DNA of 64,000 bases from positions 1-64,000 of the forward strand of contig PNNF01000004.1 of the NCBI GenBank assembly GCA_013824085.1, in the 5' to 3' direction. How positions within the stretch are numbered: position 1 is the stretch's first letter; every line of letters starts with the position of its first letter. The stretch is from Chlorobiaceae bacterium. Lineage in GTDB: Bacteria; Bacteroidota; Ignavibacteria; Ignavibacteriales; Ignavibacteriaceae. A program made the position numbers and the translations under genes. Below are positions 1 through 9,718 of this stretch, in pieces. The notes below the pieces were generated by a model. It did not search any database. It had not been told where the DNA came from and was given only the letters and a program-made list of their open reading frames with translations.

Positions 1-1
1 T

Positions 2-559
2 TTCAATTTAGGTGCGCAAATTTCTTCGGGACAAGAATTATTCAGCATTGTAAATCCAAATCGTTTGGTGTTACAAGTTGATGTTCCTTCTTCAAAATCA
101 AGTGCTGCTTATGAATCAAAAGATGCTTCATTCAAGGTTGAAGGCAATGATACTTATTTTACAATTAGTCATCTCAACGGAAGAAAACTTTCAGTCGCTA
201 CAAGTCTAAATGAAGCTAACAGAACAGTTCCCGTTTATTTTGAATTCAATAATCCACAGAGCAAAATAAAAGTTGGAATGTATGCAGAAGTATTCTTAAA
301 AATTGGTGATGTAGTAAATCATATTTCAATTCCACAATCTGCAATTGTGAATGAAGATGGTATCCAAACTGTTTATGTTCAGCTTGAAGGCGAAGCATTT
401 GAGAAAAGGATTGTGAAAACAGGAATTGTTGATGCTGGTTTCGTTCAGGTTTTAGAAGGGTTAAACGAGGGCGAGAGAGTTGTAACAGTCGGAGCTTATC
501 AAGTTAGACTTGCAACACTTTCGGTAGATTCTGCAATCGGCCACGGTCACGTTCATTAA
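2..559 (+). CDS. RND efflux periplasmic adaptor subunit (membrane fusion protein), C-terminal part
   Basis: The reading frame is open from base 2, so the gene starts outside the window; 185 residues are visible. The first visible residues (GAQISSGQELFSIV) look like the end of the lipoyl/barrel-sandwich region of HlyD/CusB-type adaptors. They are followed by the beta-barrel strand (VPVYFEFNNPQ, VGMYAEVFLKIG) and a membrane-proximal domain (LNEGERVVTVGAYQVR). Such adaptors join an inner-membrane RND pump to an outer-membrane channel. The C-terminus ends in a small His cluster (GHGHVH), which could bind metal, but that is inference. The gene lies 15 bases upstream of the RND pump and is clearly co-transcribed with it. 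Confidence 0.9.
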   Translation, partial: FNLGAQISSGQELFSIVNPNRLVLQVDVPSSKSSAAYESKDASFKVEGNDTYFTISHLNGRKLSVATSLNEANRTVPVYFEFNNPQSKIKVGMYAEVFLKIGDVVNHISIPQSAIVNEDGIQTVYVQLEGEAFEKRIVKTGIVDAGFVQVLEGLNEGERVVTVGAYQVRLATLSVDSAIGHGHVH

Positions 560-574
560 TAGATTGAGGAAAAA

Positions 575-3500
575 ATGTTTGATAAATTAATTAAGTTTTC
601 GTTAAATCGAAGATTGATTGTTCTAATCTCCGCAATATTCCTACTGATTGGCGGAACATATATTACAATGGATCTTCCTGTAGATGTATTCCCCGACTTA
701 ACAGCGCCAACGGTTACAATAATGACCGAAGCCCATGGAATGGCTGCTGAAGAAGTCGAGGCGTTAGTAACTTTCCCAATTGAAACAGCGGTGAACGGTG
801 CAACTGATGTGCGTAGAGTTCGTTCATCAAGTACAGCGGGCTTCTCAATCGTCTGGGTTGAGTTTGACTGGGGAACTGATATTTTTATTGCTCGACAAAT
901 TGTAAATGAAAAAATACAAACTGCTGCTGCATCTTTACCTAAAGGTGTTGATAATCCTGCCCTTGCTCCAATCTCTTCAATAATGGGCGAGATCATGCTA
1001 ATCGGTTTAAGTATTGATGAAAATAATAATCCGAATAATCTAAATGAAATGGATTTAAGGACTATTGCTGATTTTGATCTTAGACGAAGAATCCTTTCTA
1101 TTGGTGGAGTATCGCAAGTGATTCCTATTGGTGGAGCTGTGAAGCAATATCAAATATTTATTTCACCAGAGAAATTGGCTGCGTATAGTTTATCACTTAA
1201 TGAAATCATGAAAGCTGCTGAAGAATCGAATGAAAATTCTTCAGGTGGTGTTTATATGGATGCAGGAAGTGAATATTTAATTCGCGGAATTGGTAGAGTA
1301 AGTTCAATCGAAGATATTGCGAACAGTGTTGTTGCTATTCGTAACGGTGTTCCAATTTTTATGCGAGATGTTGCGACTGTGCAAATTGGTCCCGCTATAA
1401 AAATTGGTGATGGCTCTGTAAATGCAAAGCCCGCTGTAATTTTAACTGTGCAAAAACAACCTCAAGCTAATACAATTGAATTGACTGAAAATATTGAAAC
1501 AACGTTAAGCGAAATTCAGCAGACGTTGCCACCGGGAATTATTATTGATTCTAATATTTTTAAGCAATCTGATTTTATTACTGTTGCAATCAAAAATGTT
1601 ATTGGAGCCTTGAGAGATGGAGCTATACTTGTAATAATTGTAATTTTTCTTTTCCTCTGGAATTTCAGAACAACTTTTATTTCTGTTCTTTCACTCCCGC
1701 TTTCAATTTTAATAACAATAATTATTTTTCAGTTTTTTGATATTATGATAAACACGATGACGCTTGGAGGTATTGCTATTGCCATTGGGGCTTTGGTGGA
1801 TGATGCAATTATTGATGTCGAAAATGTTTTCAGACGATTGAAAGAAAATGGAGTTAAACCAGAATCAGAACAAGTGAGTGCTTTGACCGTTATTTATGAA
1901 GCCTCAAAAGAGATTCGCGCACCAATGGTAAACGCAACTTTAATCATAGTTGTAGTTTTTCTTCCTCTATTCTTTTTAAGTGGAGTTGAAGGACGATTGC
2001 TACGCCCAATGGGTTATGCTTATGTAACTTCTATTTTTGCTTCATTGTTTGTAGCGTTAACTATAACTCCTGTTTTAGCATATTATTTATTGCCAAGAGC
2101 TGTCTTTATGAAAAGAACAGGTGATTCATGGCTTGTAACAAATCTAAAATACATTTATGGAAAAACTCTCAACTATACAATTAAGCACACAAAGCTTGTA
2201 ATCGTTTCGGCAGTTTTACTCTTCTTGGTAACACTTTCTGTCGTTCCATTTCTCGGTAGATCATTTCTTCCTGAATTTAACGAAGGCTCATTAACAATAA
2301 GTTTGGTAACACTTCCGGGCACTTCATTGGATGAATCAAATAAGATCGGAAGATTAGCAGAAGAAATTATTTTAGAGAATCCTGATGTTAGATCAACAGC
2401 AAGAAGGACTGGGCGAGCCGAACTTGATGAGCACGCACAAGGCGTAAATGGAGCGGAGTTGGATGTTAGATTTGAACTTAATGAAAAAGAGAAGGAAGAA
2501 TTTATTACAGAGATAAGAAACGCTCTTTCTGTTTTACCGGGAACTAATGTTACAATTGGCCAACCCATTGGTCATAGAATTGATCATATGCTTTCTGGGA
2601 CAAGAGCAAATATTGCTGTAAAAATATTTGGGGCTGATCTTCCACAGCTTAGACAATTGGCTCAATCGGTAGAAACTGAAATGCAAAAAGTAGAAGGCGC
2701 CGTAGATATTTCTGTTGATCAAGAAGTTGAAGTTCCTCAAACAAAAATAATATTTGATCGAACTGCAATGTCTCGTCACGGCTTAACAGTTGGACAACTC
2801 GCAGAAGCAATCGATATTGCATTCAATGGCGAAGTAGCTTCTGAGATTAGAGAAGGACAAAATACTTTCGATTTAATTGTTCGATTTGATGAGAGAAATC
2901 GGGGTAACATTCATAAAATTCAAGCAGCTCTTTTTGACACACCGTTAGGAGCAAAAGTACCGCTCTCTGAATTAGCACAAGTCGTGAATGAAAAAGGTCC
3001 GAATCGAATCAGCAGAGAAAATGTCCAACGCAAAATTGTTGTTCAAGCAAACGTTGCAGGACGAGATTTGGGAAGTGTTGTGGAAGAGATGAAATCGAAT
3101 ATCGAAAAAGATGTAGTTTTTCCTCAAGGTTATTATGTCGAGTTTGGTGGGCAGTTTGAAAGCGAACAAGCCGCAACAAGAACAATTACTTTGATCAGCA
3201 TTATTTCAATAGGAATTATTTTATTAATTCTTTACATGCAATTTGGCAATTTCAAGTCAGCACTTTTTATCATGGTTAATCTTCCACTTTCATTGATTGG
3301 TGGTGTTTGGGCTGTCTTCTTTACTGATGGATTCATATCAGTTGCATCATTGGTTGGATTTATTACACTCTTTGGAATTGCAACAAGGAATGGAATTTTG
3401 ATGGTGTCCCACTTTCAACATTTGATTAAGGAAGGAAAAGAATTTACTCAGGCAATTGTTCAAGGATCGTTGGAAAGATTAAATCCAATTTTAATGACAG

Positions 3501-3682
3501 CTATTACAGCTGCTCTGGCATTGGTTCCTCTTGCCCTTGGAAGTGGCGAGCCCGGTAAAGAAATTGAAGCTCCTATGGCTATCGTTATTCTCGGTGGACT
3601 AATCACTTCAACAGCATTGAATATGATTGTTGTGCCGAGTTTATACTTAAAATTTGGAAAGAATATTCAGAAAGAAAATTGA
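575..3682 (+). CDS. CusA/CzcA-family heavy-metal efflux RND transporter
   Basis: The 1035-residue product has the full length of an HME-type RND pump, a proton-driven inner-membrane exporter working with the adaptor encoded just upstream. The N-terminal helix is followed by the conserved LPVDVFPDLTAP segment. The TM4 proton-relay region shows the acidic residues D409, D410 and E416 (ALVDDAIIDVENVF). Two periplasmic porter halves follow, with a second membrane bundle near residues 870-1025. The first Asp of the CzcA TM4 motif is replaced (AIG instead of DFG). The substrate Met expected for copper/silver CusA, in the LNEG-containing segment, is also not evident (LTISLV). The substrate is therefore uncertain. 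The ATG follows a GAGGAAAAA purine tract. A terminator lies about 90 bases downstream. Confidence 0.93.
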   Translation: MFDKLIKFSLNRRLIVLISAIFLLIGGTYITMDLPVDVFPDLTAPTVTIMTEAHGMAAEEVEALVTFPIETAVNGATDVRRVRSSSTAGFSIVWVEFDWGTDIFIARQIVNEKIQTAAASLPKGVDNPALAPISSIMGEIMLIGLSIDENNNPNNLNEMDLRTIADFDLRRRILSIGGVSQVIPIGGAVKQYQIFISPEKLAAYSLSLNEIMKAAEESNENSSGGVYMDAGSEYLIRGIGRVSSIEDIANSVVAIRNGVPIFMRDVATVQIGPAIKIGDGSVNAKPAVILTVQKQPQANTIELTENIETTLSEIQQTLPPGIIIDSNIFKQSDFITVAIKNVIGALRDGAILVIIVIFLFLWNFRTTFISVLSLPLSILITIIIFQFFDIMINTMTLGGIAIAIGALVDDAIIDVENVFRRLKENGVKPESEQVSALTVIYEASKEIRAPMVNATLIIVVVFLPLFFLSGVEGRLLRPMGYAYVTSIFASLFVALTITPVLAYYLLPRAVFMKRTGDSWLVTNLKYIYGKTLNYTIKHTKLVIVSAVLLFLVTLSVVPFLGRSFLPEFNEGSLTISLVTLPGTSLDESNKIGRLAEEIILENPDVRSTARRTGRAELDEHAQGVNGAELDVRFELNEKEKEEFITEIRNALSVLPGTNVTIGQPIGHRIDHMLSGTRANIAVKIFGADLPQLRQLAQSVETEMQKVEGAVDISVDQEVEVPQTKIIFDRTAMSRHGLTVGQLAEAIDIAFNGEVASEIREGQNTFDLIVRFDERNRGNIHKIQAALFDTPLGAKVPLSELAQVVNEKGPNRISRENVQRKIVVQANVAGRDLGSVVEEMKSNIEKDVVFPQGYYVEFGGQFESEQAATRTITLISIISIGIILLILYMQFGNFKSALFIMVNLPLSLIGGVWAVFFTDGFISVASLVGFITLFGIATRNGILMVSHFQHLIKEGKEFTQAIVQGSLERLNPILMTAITAALALVPLALGSGEPGKEIEAPMAIVILGGLITSTALNMIVVPSLYLKFGKNIQKEN

Positions 3683-3768
3683 AAAATTATTAAAAATATT
3701 TTTTGATTTTTTAAGACTGACTTGCTCAAACAATTTTTGTCAGTTATAAACTGGTAAAAATATTTCGG

Positions 3769-3802
3769 AATAAGAGTTGACCATTTTTCGTCAACTCTTA
3801 TT
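3769..3802. terminator. Bidirectional intrinsic terminator
   Basis: A perfect 13-bp inverted repeat (AATAAGAGTTGAC and its complement) with an 8-base loop lies between the convergent pump gene and the outer-membrane protein gene. It has a T-rich 3' side on both strands, so it probably stops transcription from both directions. Confidence 0.85.
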
Positions 3803-3813
3803 TTAATAAACAA

Positions 3814-4716
3814 TTAGAAATTAAACGTTACACCAAATCTAAAAGTATCGTTTACTATCGGCGCATTTGATTCAAACGGCCAATTCATTTTTTCTTTTCT
3901 CAATTCATAAAGTCCATACGTTAATGCATTCTTCAAAACAAAATTTACTATTGGAACTGCGTAAGGCGAGGACTCTTTAATCTCATTCACAAAATTATTT
4001 ATCAGCCCTTTCGATGCAACTTCAAGTAGAACACTTGCACACCATTTCCAAAACAATACTCTCTCAAAAATTGCTGTTCGCTCGTAAGCAGCATCGAAAG
4101 ATAAATTTGGAATAACTTCAATTTTAATTCCGCCTTCTGCTTTGTTTCCAAATCGAAATGATTGATTATACATCTCCAGTTTTTCTCTATCCGAAAGGTT
4201 AATGATTAAATCTTTTACATCTAATCGCGTCCAATTTATTCCAAACTCATCATAAAAAATTATTGCAGAGTTACCAAATTTATATCCGTAACCATCTTGC
4301 CAACCAATGTTTACACGCCACATGTCAGCATTTATGTTCGCATCGTTTTTTGACTTTGCCAATCGATATGAAGTGTTTGCAATTCCGAGATAACGCAGAT
4401 TATAATTAAATATTGATGAGAGAGAATTTTCTTCTTCCATTCTTTTAACATAGCCGAGACGAATTTCTGCCGAATTTACTTTAGAAAAATTAGTATTGAA
4501 TTTGTCATGGCTAAGTTGTCCCATGCCGTAATTCAAACTAATCATTGGTGAATTGTGTGAAGTAAAATCTAATTCAAATTCTTTATCAAAGTCAAATTTT
4601 TCTCTCCACGATTTATCCTCTTCTCCCTGCTCTTCCACATCTACTGTGTCAACTTGTGAATAAATGTTTATGTTAAAACAAATTATTAATGCGAGAAGTA
4701 AAAAAAACTTTTTCAA
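3814..4716 (-). CDS. Hypothetical outer-membrane beta-barrel protein
   Basis: I do not recognise a named family. The 300-residue product begins with a clear signal peptide (MKKFFLLLALIICFNINIYSQ). A charged linker rich in Glu and Asp follows (VDVEEQGEEDKSW). The rest has alternating polar and aromatic residues typical of beta strands, and the protein ends in ...RFGVTFNF, a terminal Phe as in outer-membrane barrels. A strong AAGGAG precedes the ATG at proper spacing. The gene is monocistronic, convergent with the RND pump and divergent from the DUF5916 gene. A role beyond envelope location cannot be inferred. Confidence 0.75.
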   Translation of the reverse strand: MKKFFLLLALIICFNINIYSQVDTVDVEEQGEEDKSWREKFDFDKEFELDFTSHNSPMISLNYGMGQLSHDKFNTNFSKVNSAEIRLGYVKRMEEENSLSSIFNYNLRYLGIANTSYRLAKSKNDANINADMWRVNIGWQDGYGYKFGNSAIIFYDEFGINWTRLDVKDLIINLSDREKLEMYNQSFRFGNKAEGGIKIEVIPNLSFDAAYERTAIFERVLFWKWCASVLLEVASKGLINNFVNEIKESSPYAVPIVNFVLKNALTYGLYELRKEKMNWPFESNAPIVNDTFRFGVTFNF

Positions 4717-4951
4717 TGAATGCTCCTTTTTTTATTTCTATTTTTAGTAGCAATTTAAATGCCAATAATTTTCTATTTCAAAAATAGAGATGGGATCAAG
4801 TTTTATCGCTTCTGTTAATGATAAAAGGTTACAATTAATGATAATAAAGAAATAGATGTTTTGAAAATTTTTCTTGTAGTCTTAGATTAACAACAATATT
4901 GTACAATTTTATATTCAAAAATTTATTTTACCTAACTGGTTCACAATTACA

Positions 4952-7069
4952 ATGAAAATTTTTATTTCCCTTTTTCTTCTAACTTTAAATATTTTTTCTC
5001 AAAACAAATCTGTTGAAGCAGTCAGAACGCCAACACCGCCAGATATTGATGGACACTTGACGGAAGAGGTTTGGATGAAAGCAAAAGTCTTTTCAGATTT
5101 TACACAACAAGAACCGAACGCTGGTCAGTCGCCATCATTTAGAACTGAAGTTAGAATCTTATACGACGAAGATTATATCTATCTCGGAATTATGTGTTAT
5201 GATGATGAACCAGAAAAAATTATTGCACGAGAGATGAAATGGGACGGAAGAATGGGAGCTGATGATTATATCTGCTTTCTCTTTGATACTTTCAACGATG
5301 ATCGCAACGCATATTGGTTTGGAACAAATCCATTAGGAATGAGAGATGACGCTCTCTTGTCAGGCATTGATTTTTCGGGCTTCAATGAAAACTGGAATGG
5401 CATTTGGGATGTTCAAGCAACTATATCAGATTCAGGTTGGTCGGTTGAGTTAGCATTTCCTTTTTCTACTTTTAAGTTTAAAAATCTTGAAGAGCAAGTT
5501 TGGGGATTCAATATCGAAAGAGGAATTAAACGAAAAGGTGAAACTGTTCTTTGGACTTCCGTTGGAAAAAATCTTGGCTTGTATAAAATTCAACAAGCTG
5601 GTGATTTAATTGGAATGAAAAATATCAATCGTGGAAATCCAATTTATCTAAAACCTTTTTTGACGGGAGGAATTCAAGAAACAACAGATGAAACAAAAAG
5701 AATTTTAAAAACGGGACTCGATATTAAATATGGAATTACTGAACGACTCTCGCTTGATTTAACATTCAACACAGATTTTGCACAAGTTGAATCTGATAGA
5801 GCACGAATTAATTTATCACGCTTCCCACTTTTCTTCCCTGAGAAGAGAGAATTTTTTCTTGAGGGCGCAAGCATTTTTGATTATGCTTTTGGCGGAAGCA
5901 ACAGAATTTTTTATAGTCGAAGAATTGGTTTAAGAAGAGGAGCAGAAATTCCAATATTAGGAGGAGCAAAGCTCGTTGGAAAAATTGATAAAGCAGAAGT
6001 CGGAATTCTTTCGATGCAAACAGCAAAAAAAGGAGATGAACAAACAACAAATTATTCCGTTGCCAGAATGAAGTACGATCTTTTTGACCAATCGTATGCG
6101 GGCTTTCTTGTTACAAGCAAATATTCCAAAGGAAGTTTTAACCGTGTGTATGCTGGCGATTTTGAATTTGTCTTTGATGATTTTCTTGGAGATAAAAACT
6201 TAAAGCTTGGCGCTGGATTTGCAAAAAGTGATGACTCATCCAGAGCTGATGATTCTTGGGCATTCAAGTTTTACGCTGATTATCCGAACGATTTAATTGA
6301 TCAATTTATTTCTTACAGAATTATCAACGCTAATTTTAATCCCGAGATGGGATTCATCAGTAGAACGGGACTCACAAATTTTAGTTATGTTTTCCGATTA
6401 AGTCCTCGAGTAAATTGGGGACCCATCAAACAACTCCGCTTTGAACCATTGATGATAAGCCACAATAAAAGTCAAGCAGGCGAACATTTGGCTGCTGAAT
6501 ACTCTTTCTCACCTTTCGGCTTCACAACATTTGAAGGTGATGGATTTGAAGTTGAATTAGAAAGACATTTTGATAACGTCGATGAAGATTTTGAAATCTT
6601 TGATGGGAAATTAATTTCTGCTGGTAATTATTGGTTCACACTTTACGAAGCTTCATTCTACACTTCTGCACACAGACCTGTGCACGGTGGAATGGATTTT
6701 GGAATTGGAAATTACTATACGGGAAATATTGTCTCAGTTAGTTCGTATGCAAATTTTAGAATTAGTAAGCACTTAACTTTGATTGCAGATCACAGTTACA
6801 ACAATATTAGTCTTGGCGCAGATAAATTTGAAACAAATGAATTTGGTTCTACAATTCGTGTTGATTTTTCCACAATGATGAATACCTCTTTATTCACACA
6901 GTGGAACAATGAGGCGAAGGAACTAAATTTTAATTATCGATTTAATTGGCAACCAAAAATTGGAAGTAATTTTTATTTGGTGATAAATCATTTATTCTCA
7001 ACTGAAAATAAAATACAATCGAAAGACTTTGCAGTGCTCACTAAATTCGTTTGGATGATAAATATTTGA
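4952..7069 (+). CDS. DUF5916 outer-membrane protein with N-terminal CBM9-like domain
   Basis: The product is 705 residues with a short signal peptide (MKIFISLFLLTLNIFSQ). Residues about 25-210 resemble the carbohydrate-binding module family 9 fold (PPDIDGHLTEEVW near the start; DDYICFLFDTF; WSVELAFPFSTF). The remainder matches the DUF5916 barrel, recognised by FPLFFPEKREFFLEGASIF and SRRIG. This family is common in Bacteroidota and Ignavibacteria and is predicted to sit in the outer membrane; its biochemical function is not established. Sugar or polysaccharide binding is inference from the N-terminal module. The gene is alone, divergent from the barrel gene at 3814-4716. Confidence 0.85.
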   Translation: MKIFISLFLLTLNIFSQNKSVEAVRTPTPPDIDGHLTEEVWMKAKVFSDFTQQEPNAGQSPSFRTEVRILYDEDYIYLGIMCYDDEPEKIIAREMKWDGRMGADDYICFLFDTFNDDRNAYWFGTNPLGMRDDALLSGIDFSGFNENWNGIWDVQATISDSGWSVELAFPFSTFKFKNLEEQVWGFNIERGIKRKGETVLWTSVGKNLGLYKIQQAGDLIGMKNINRGNPIYLKPFLTGGIQETTDETKRILKTGLDIKYGITERLSLDLTFNTDFAQVESDRARINLSRFPLFFPEKREFFLEGASIFDYAFGGSNRIFYSRRIGLRRGAEIPILGGAKLVGKIDKAEVGILSMQTAKKGDEQTTNYSVARMKYDLFDQSYAGFLVTSKYSKGSFNRVYAGDFEFVFDDFLGDKNLKLGAGFAKSDDSSRADDSWAFKFYADYPNDLIDQFISYRIINANFNPEMGFISRTGLTNFSYVFRLSPRVNWGPIKQLRFEPLMISHNKSQAGEHLAAEYSFSPFGFTTFEGDGFEVELERHFDNVDEDFEIFDGKLISAGNYWFTLYEASFYTSAHRPVHGGMDFGIGNYYTGNIVSVSSYANFRISKHLTLIADHSYNNISLGADKFETNEFGSTIRVDFSTMMNTSLFTQWNNEAKELNFNYRFNWQPKIGSNFYLVINHLFSTENKIQSKDFAVLTKFVWMINI

Positions 7070-7172
7070 TTTTACTTTCCAGAAAATTTTTTTAAACAAA
7101 TTTGAATGCTTCTTAAAATCTGTGTAAGATATTTTTATTTGCAATTTATTTTAACATTACGAGTTTATTAAA

Positions 7173-9638
7173 TCAAAGTATGTTCTGCGGATCAATATCA
7201 AAAAATACTTTTACATCTTGGAGTTTTGAATTTTTTCGCGAATGTTCAAACGCCATTGTTATTGCTTGTCGCAAATGACCTCCGCCCGGATCAGTTAATC
7301 GCGAGCTTTTAATTAATATCTGAAAACGATATTCATCTTTTAGCTTTGCGATAATTGCTGTTGTTGGCGATGTAACCACCAAATAATTTTTGAATTTTTT
7401 TATCTCATTATAAAAATCTGTAATTACCTCTTTTGCTCTCGATTCATTTTTATCTTTTGCTTCAATTAAAGCCAGCCGCATAAATGGCGGATAGCTTCTT
7501 TTATTTCTGTCGAGAATTTCTTTTTCATAAAATCCTTTGTAATCATTCTCGATAACTTTTCTGAGAACAAAGTGTTTATCGTTTTGCGTTTGAATTACAA
7601 CTTCGCCTTCTATTTTGCTGCGTCCTGATCTTCCTGCAACTTGTGTCAACAACTGAAATGTTCTTTCATCAGCTCTGAAATCGGGCATCCACAAATTCGT
7701 TTCTGCAGAGACAACACCAACCAAAGTTACATGCGGAAAATCCATTCCCTTCGATACAATTTGCGTTCCCACCAAAATATTTATTTCGCCATCACGAAAT
7801 CTTCTCAAAATATTTCCAAGATTTCCTTTTTTTGAAATCGAGTCTGAATCAATTCTACTAATAATTGCTTCAGGAAAATGAATCGCCAACTCATCTTCAA
7901 CACGCTCTGTTCCTGTTCCAAAATATTTTAAGTGCTTTGATCCGCATTGACTACAATTCTCTGGAATTTTTTTTTCAAAATCACAATAATGACATCGCAA
8001 TTTTTTTTCATTGATATGAAAGACGAGTGAGACAGAACAACTATCACAGAATTCAATATTCGCACACTCCAAGCAATATATTTGTGTAGCAAAGCCGCGT
8101 CTATTCTGAAGGATGATAATTCCTTCTTTCTTTTTTAATCTATCATCAATTTTAGATAACAATAATTGAGAAAAAACATTTTCCATTCTCTTGTTTTTCT
8201 TTTCATCAACAACATTTACGAGAGTTATTTTCGGAAGTTGTGCATCATCAACTCGTTGCGGAAGTTCCAAGAGAGAATATTTTTGGCTCAGTGCATTATA
8301 CATACTTTCAATTGATGGTGTTGCCGAACCAAGCAGAACGGGACAATCGAAAAACTTCCCTTTCATTATTGCAGCATCTCTTGCTTGGTACTTTGGAGTT
8401 TGATCATCTTGCTTGTAACTGTTGTCATGTTCTTCATCAACAATTATTAATCCAAGTTCTTGAAGAGGCGAAAATAAAGCTGAGCGTGCGCCAATAATAA
8501 CTTTCGATTTATTATCGAGAATTTTTTCCCACGTATCAAATCTTTCGCCGAGTGACATTTTACTATGAACAACAGAAACTTCTTCACCAAAATTATTTTT
8601 TAATCGATTTGTAATTTGAGGAGTTAATGAAATTTCAGGAACGAGGAGTATAACTGTTTTCCCTAATTGTAAAGTATGTTTTATCAACTCAATATAGACT
8701 TGAGTTTTTCCACTTCCAGTTACGCCGTGCAAAAGTGTAACTGAAAATTTTTTCTCATTAATTTTTTTTGTTACTTCTCCAATAACGTGAGTTTGATCTT
8801 CAGTGAGTTTAAAATCTACAAATTCTTCAAAATATTTATCTGAGAAGATTCTCTCAACTCGCTTTTCATAAAGTCTAACAAACCCTTTATTTTCAAGACT
8901 TTTTACAGATGCTCGACTAATTTCTTCTTTTGCTATCAACTCACTTAGTGGAATTTCAGCTTTGAGCGAAATAAGTTTTAACAAGAGATTAAATTGCTTT
9001 GCTGAACGTCTTTCAAACTCCGGTAAAAAAGAATAAATTTCATCAACAGGTTTTGCAAGTTTAATGAACGTTACTTTTTTTTCTTTTACTCTTGCCTCTT
9101 CAACTTCATTATGAACTGTGATTGCTCCAAGACTTTCCAATTTTTTTAGGACAGAGTAGATATTTTTTTTTTTCACTAATTTTTGTAACTGACGAAGAGA
9201 GATTGAATCTTTCTCAGAAACAACTTTTAAAATTTTTGCTTTGATTGACGTTTTATTTTCTTCTTCTGAAAAAAGTTTAAGCGAAAATTCTTTGTCGGGA
9301 ATAATTCTTTTTTTTGATTCAATGTCAGTTCCCTGTGGAAATGCAAGTTTTAATGATTCACCAAGCCCGCATAAATAGTAGTCGGAAAGCCACTGATAGA
9401 AATGAAAATCTTTTTCGCTTACAACTGTCTTAAAATCTAATACATCTTGAATTGCTTTTATCTCTTCTTTTATTGCTGGTTTCTGCTCTAACAAAGAGAC
9501 GACAACTCCCGTCATAACTCTTGGTCCAAATGGCGCAACAACACGAATCCCAGGTTTTAGGTAATTTTCTAATTCCTTCGGAACTGAATAAGTAAATGCT
9601 TTTCTAAAATGAAGCGGAAAAACAACTTCTATAAACAT
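7173..9638 (-). CDS. priA: Primosomal protein N' (PriA replication-restart helicase)
   Basis: PriA is an SF2 3'-5' helicase that reloads the replicative helicase at collapsed forks. The 821-residue product carries the N-terminal 3'-DNA-binding domain (VVFPLHFRKAFTYSVP), Walker A GVTGSGKT at about 305-312 and the DEEH box at 401-404. The eight-cysteine zinc module is complete (C522, C525, C531, C534, C549, C552, C562, C565). The helicase motif QVAGRSGR is present. It is slightly longer than the common ~730 residues, through extra helical sequence at about 110-270. It is a single gene on the minus strand, with 80 bases separating it from the divergent glycosyltransferase gene. Confidence 0.97.
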   Translation of the reverse strand: MFIEVVFPLHFRKAFTYSVPKELENYLKPGIRVVAPFGPRVMTGVVVSLLEQKPAIKEEIKAIQDVLDFKTVVSEKDFHFYQWLSDYYLCGLGESLKLAFPQGTDIESKKRIIPDKEFSLKLFSEEENKTSIKAKILKVVSEKDSISLRQLQKLVKKKNIYSVLKKLESLGAITVHNEVEEARVKEKKVTFIKLAKPVDEIYSFLPEFERRSAKQFNLLLKLISLKAEIPLSELIAKEEISRASVKSLENKGFVRLYEKRVERIFSDKYFEEFVDFKLTEDQTHVIGEVTKKINEKKFSVTLLHGVTGSGKTQVYIELIKHTLQLGKTVILLVPEISLTPQITNRLKNNFGEEVSVVHSKMSLGERFDTWEKILDNKSKVIIGARSALFSPLQELGLIIVDEEHDNSYKQDDQTPKYQARDAAIMKGKFFDCPVLLGSATPSIESMYNALSQKYSLLELPQRVDDAQLPKITLVNVVDEKKNKRMENVFSQLLLSKIDDRLKKKEGIIILQNRRGFATQIYCLECANIEFCDSCSVSLVFHINEKKLRCHYCDFEKKIPENCSQCGSKHLKYFGTGTERVEDELAIHFPEAIISRIDSDSISKKGNLGNILRRFRDGEINILVGTQIVSKGMDFPHVTLVGVVSAETNLWMPDFRADERTFQLLTQVAGRSGRSKIEGEVVIQTQNDKHFVLRKVIENDYKGFYEKEILDRNKRSYPPFMRLALIEAKDKNESRAKEVITDFYNEIKKFKNYLVVTSPTTAIIAKLKDEYRFQILIKSSRLTDPGGGHLRQAITMAFEHSRKNSKLQDVKVFFDIDPQNIL

Positions 9639-9718
9639 TTTTTTTCATTTTTATGAGTTTAAATATATCCACAATCGAATTTATTATCATTAAATTTGAT
9701 TGCAAATATTTACAAATT

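Noticed and set aside
556-996. 146-codon minus-strand frame over the RND pump start
   Set aside because: Antisense shadow of the pump gene, whose reading is clear throughout.
9653-9718. Longer start for the glycosyltransferase
   Set aside because: The extra 22 residues overlap the priA promoter space, do not match the family, and the internal ATG gives a normal N-terminus.
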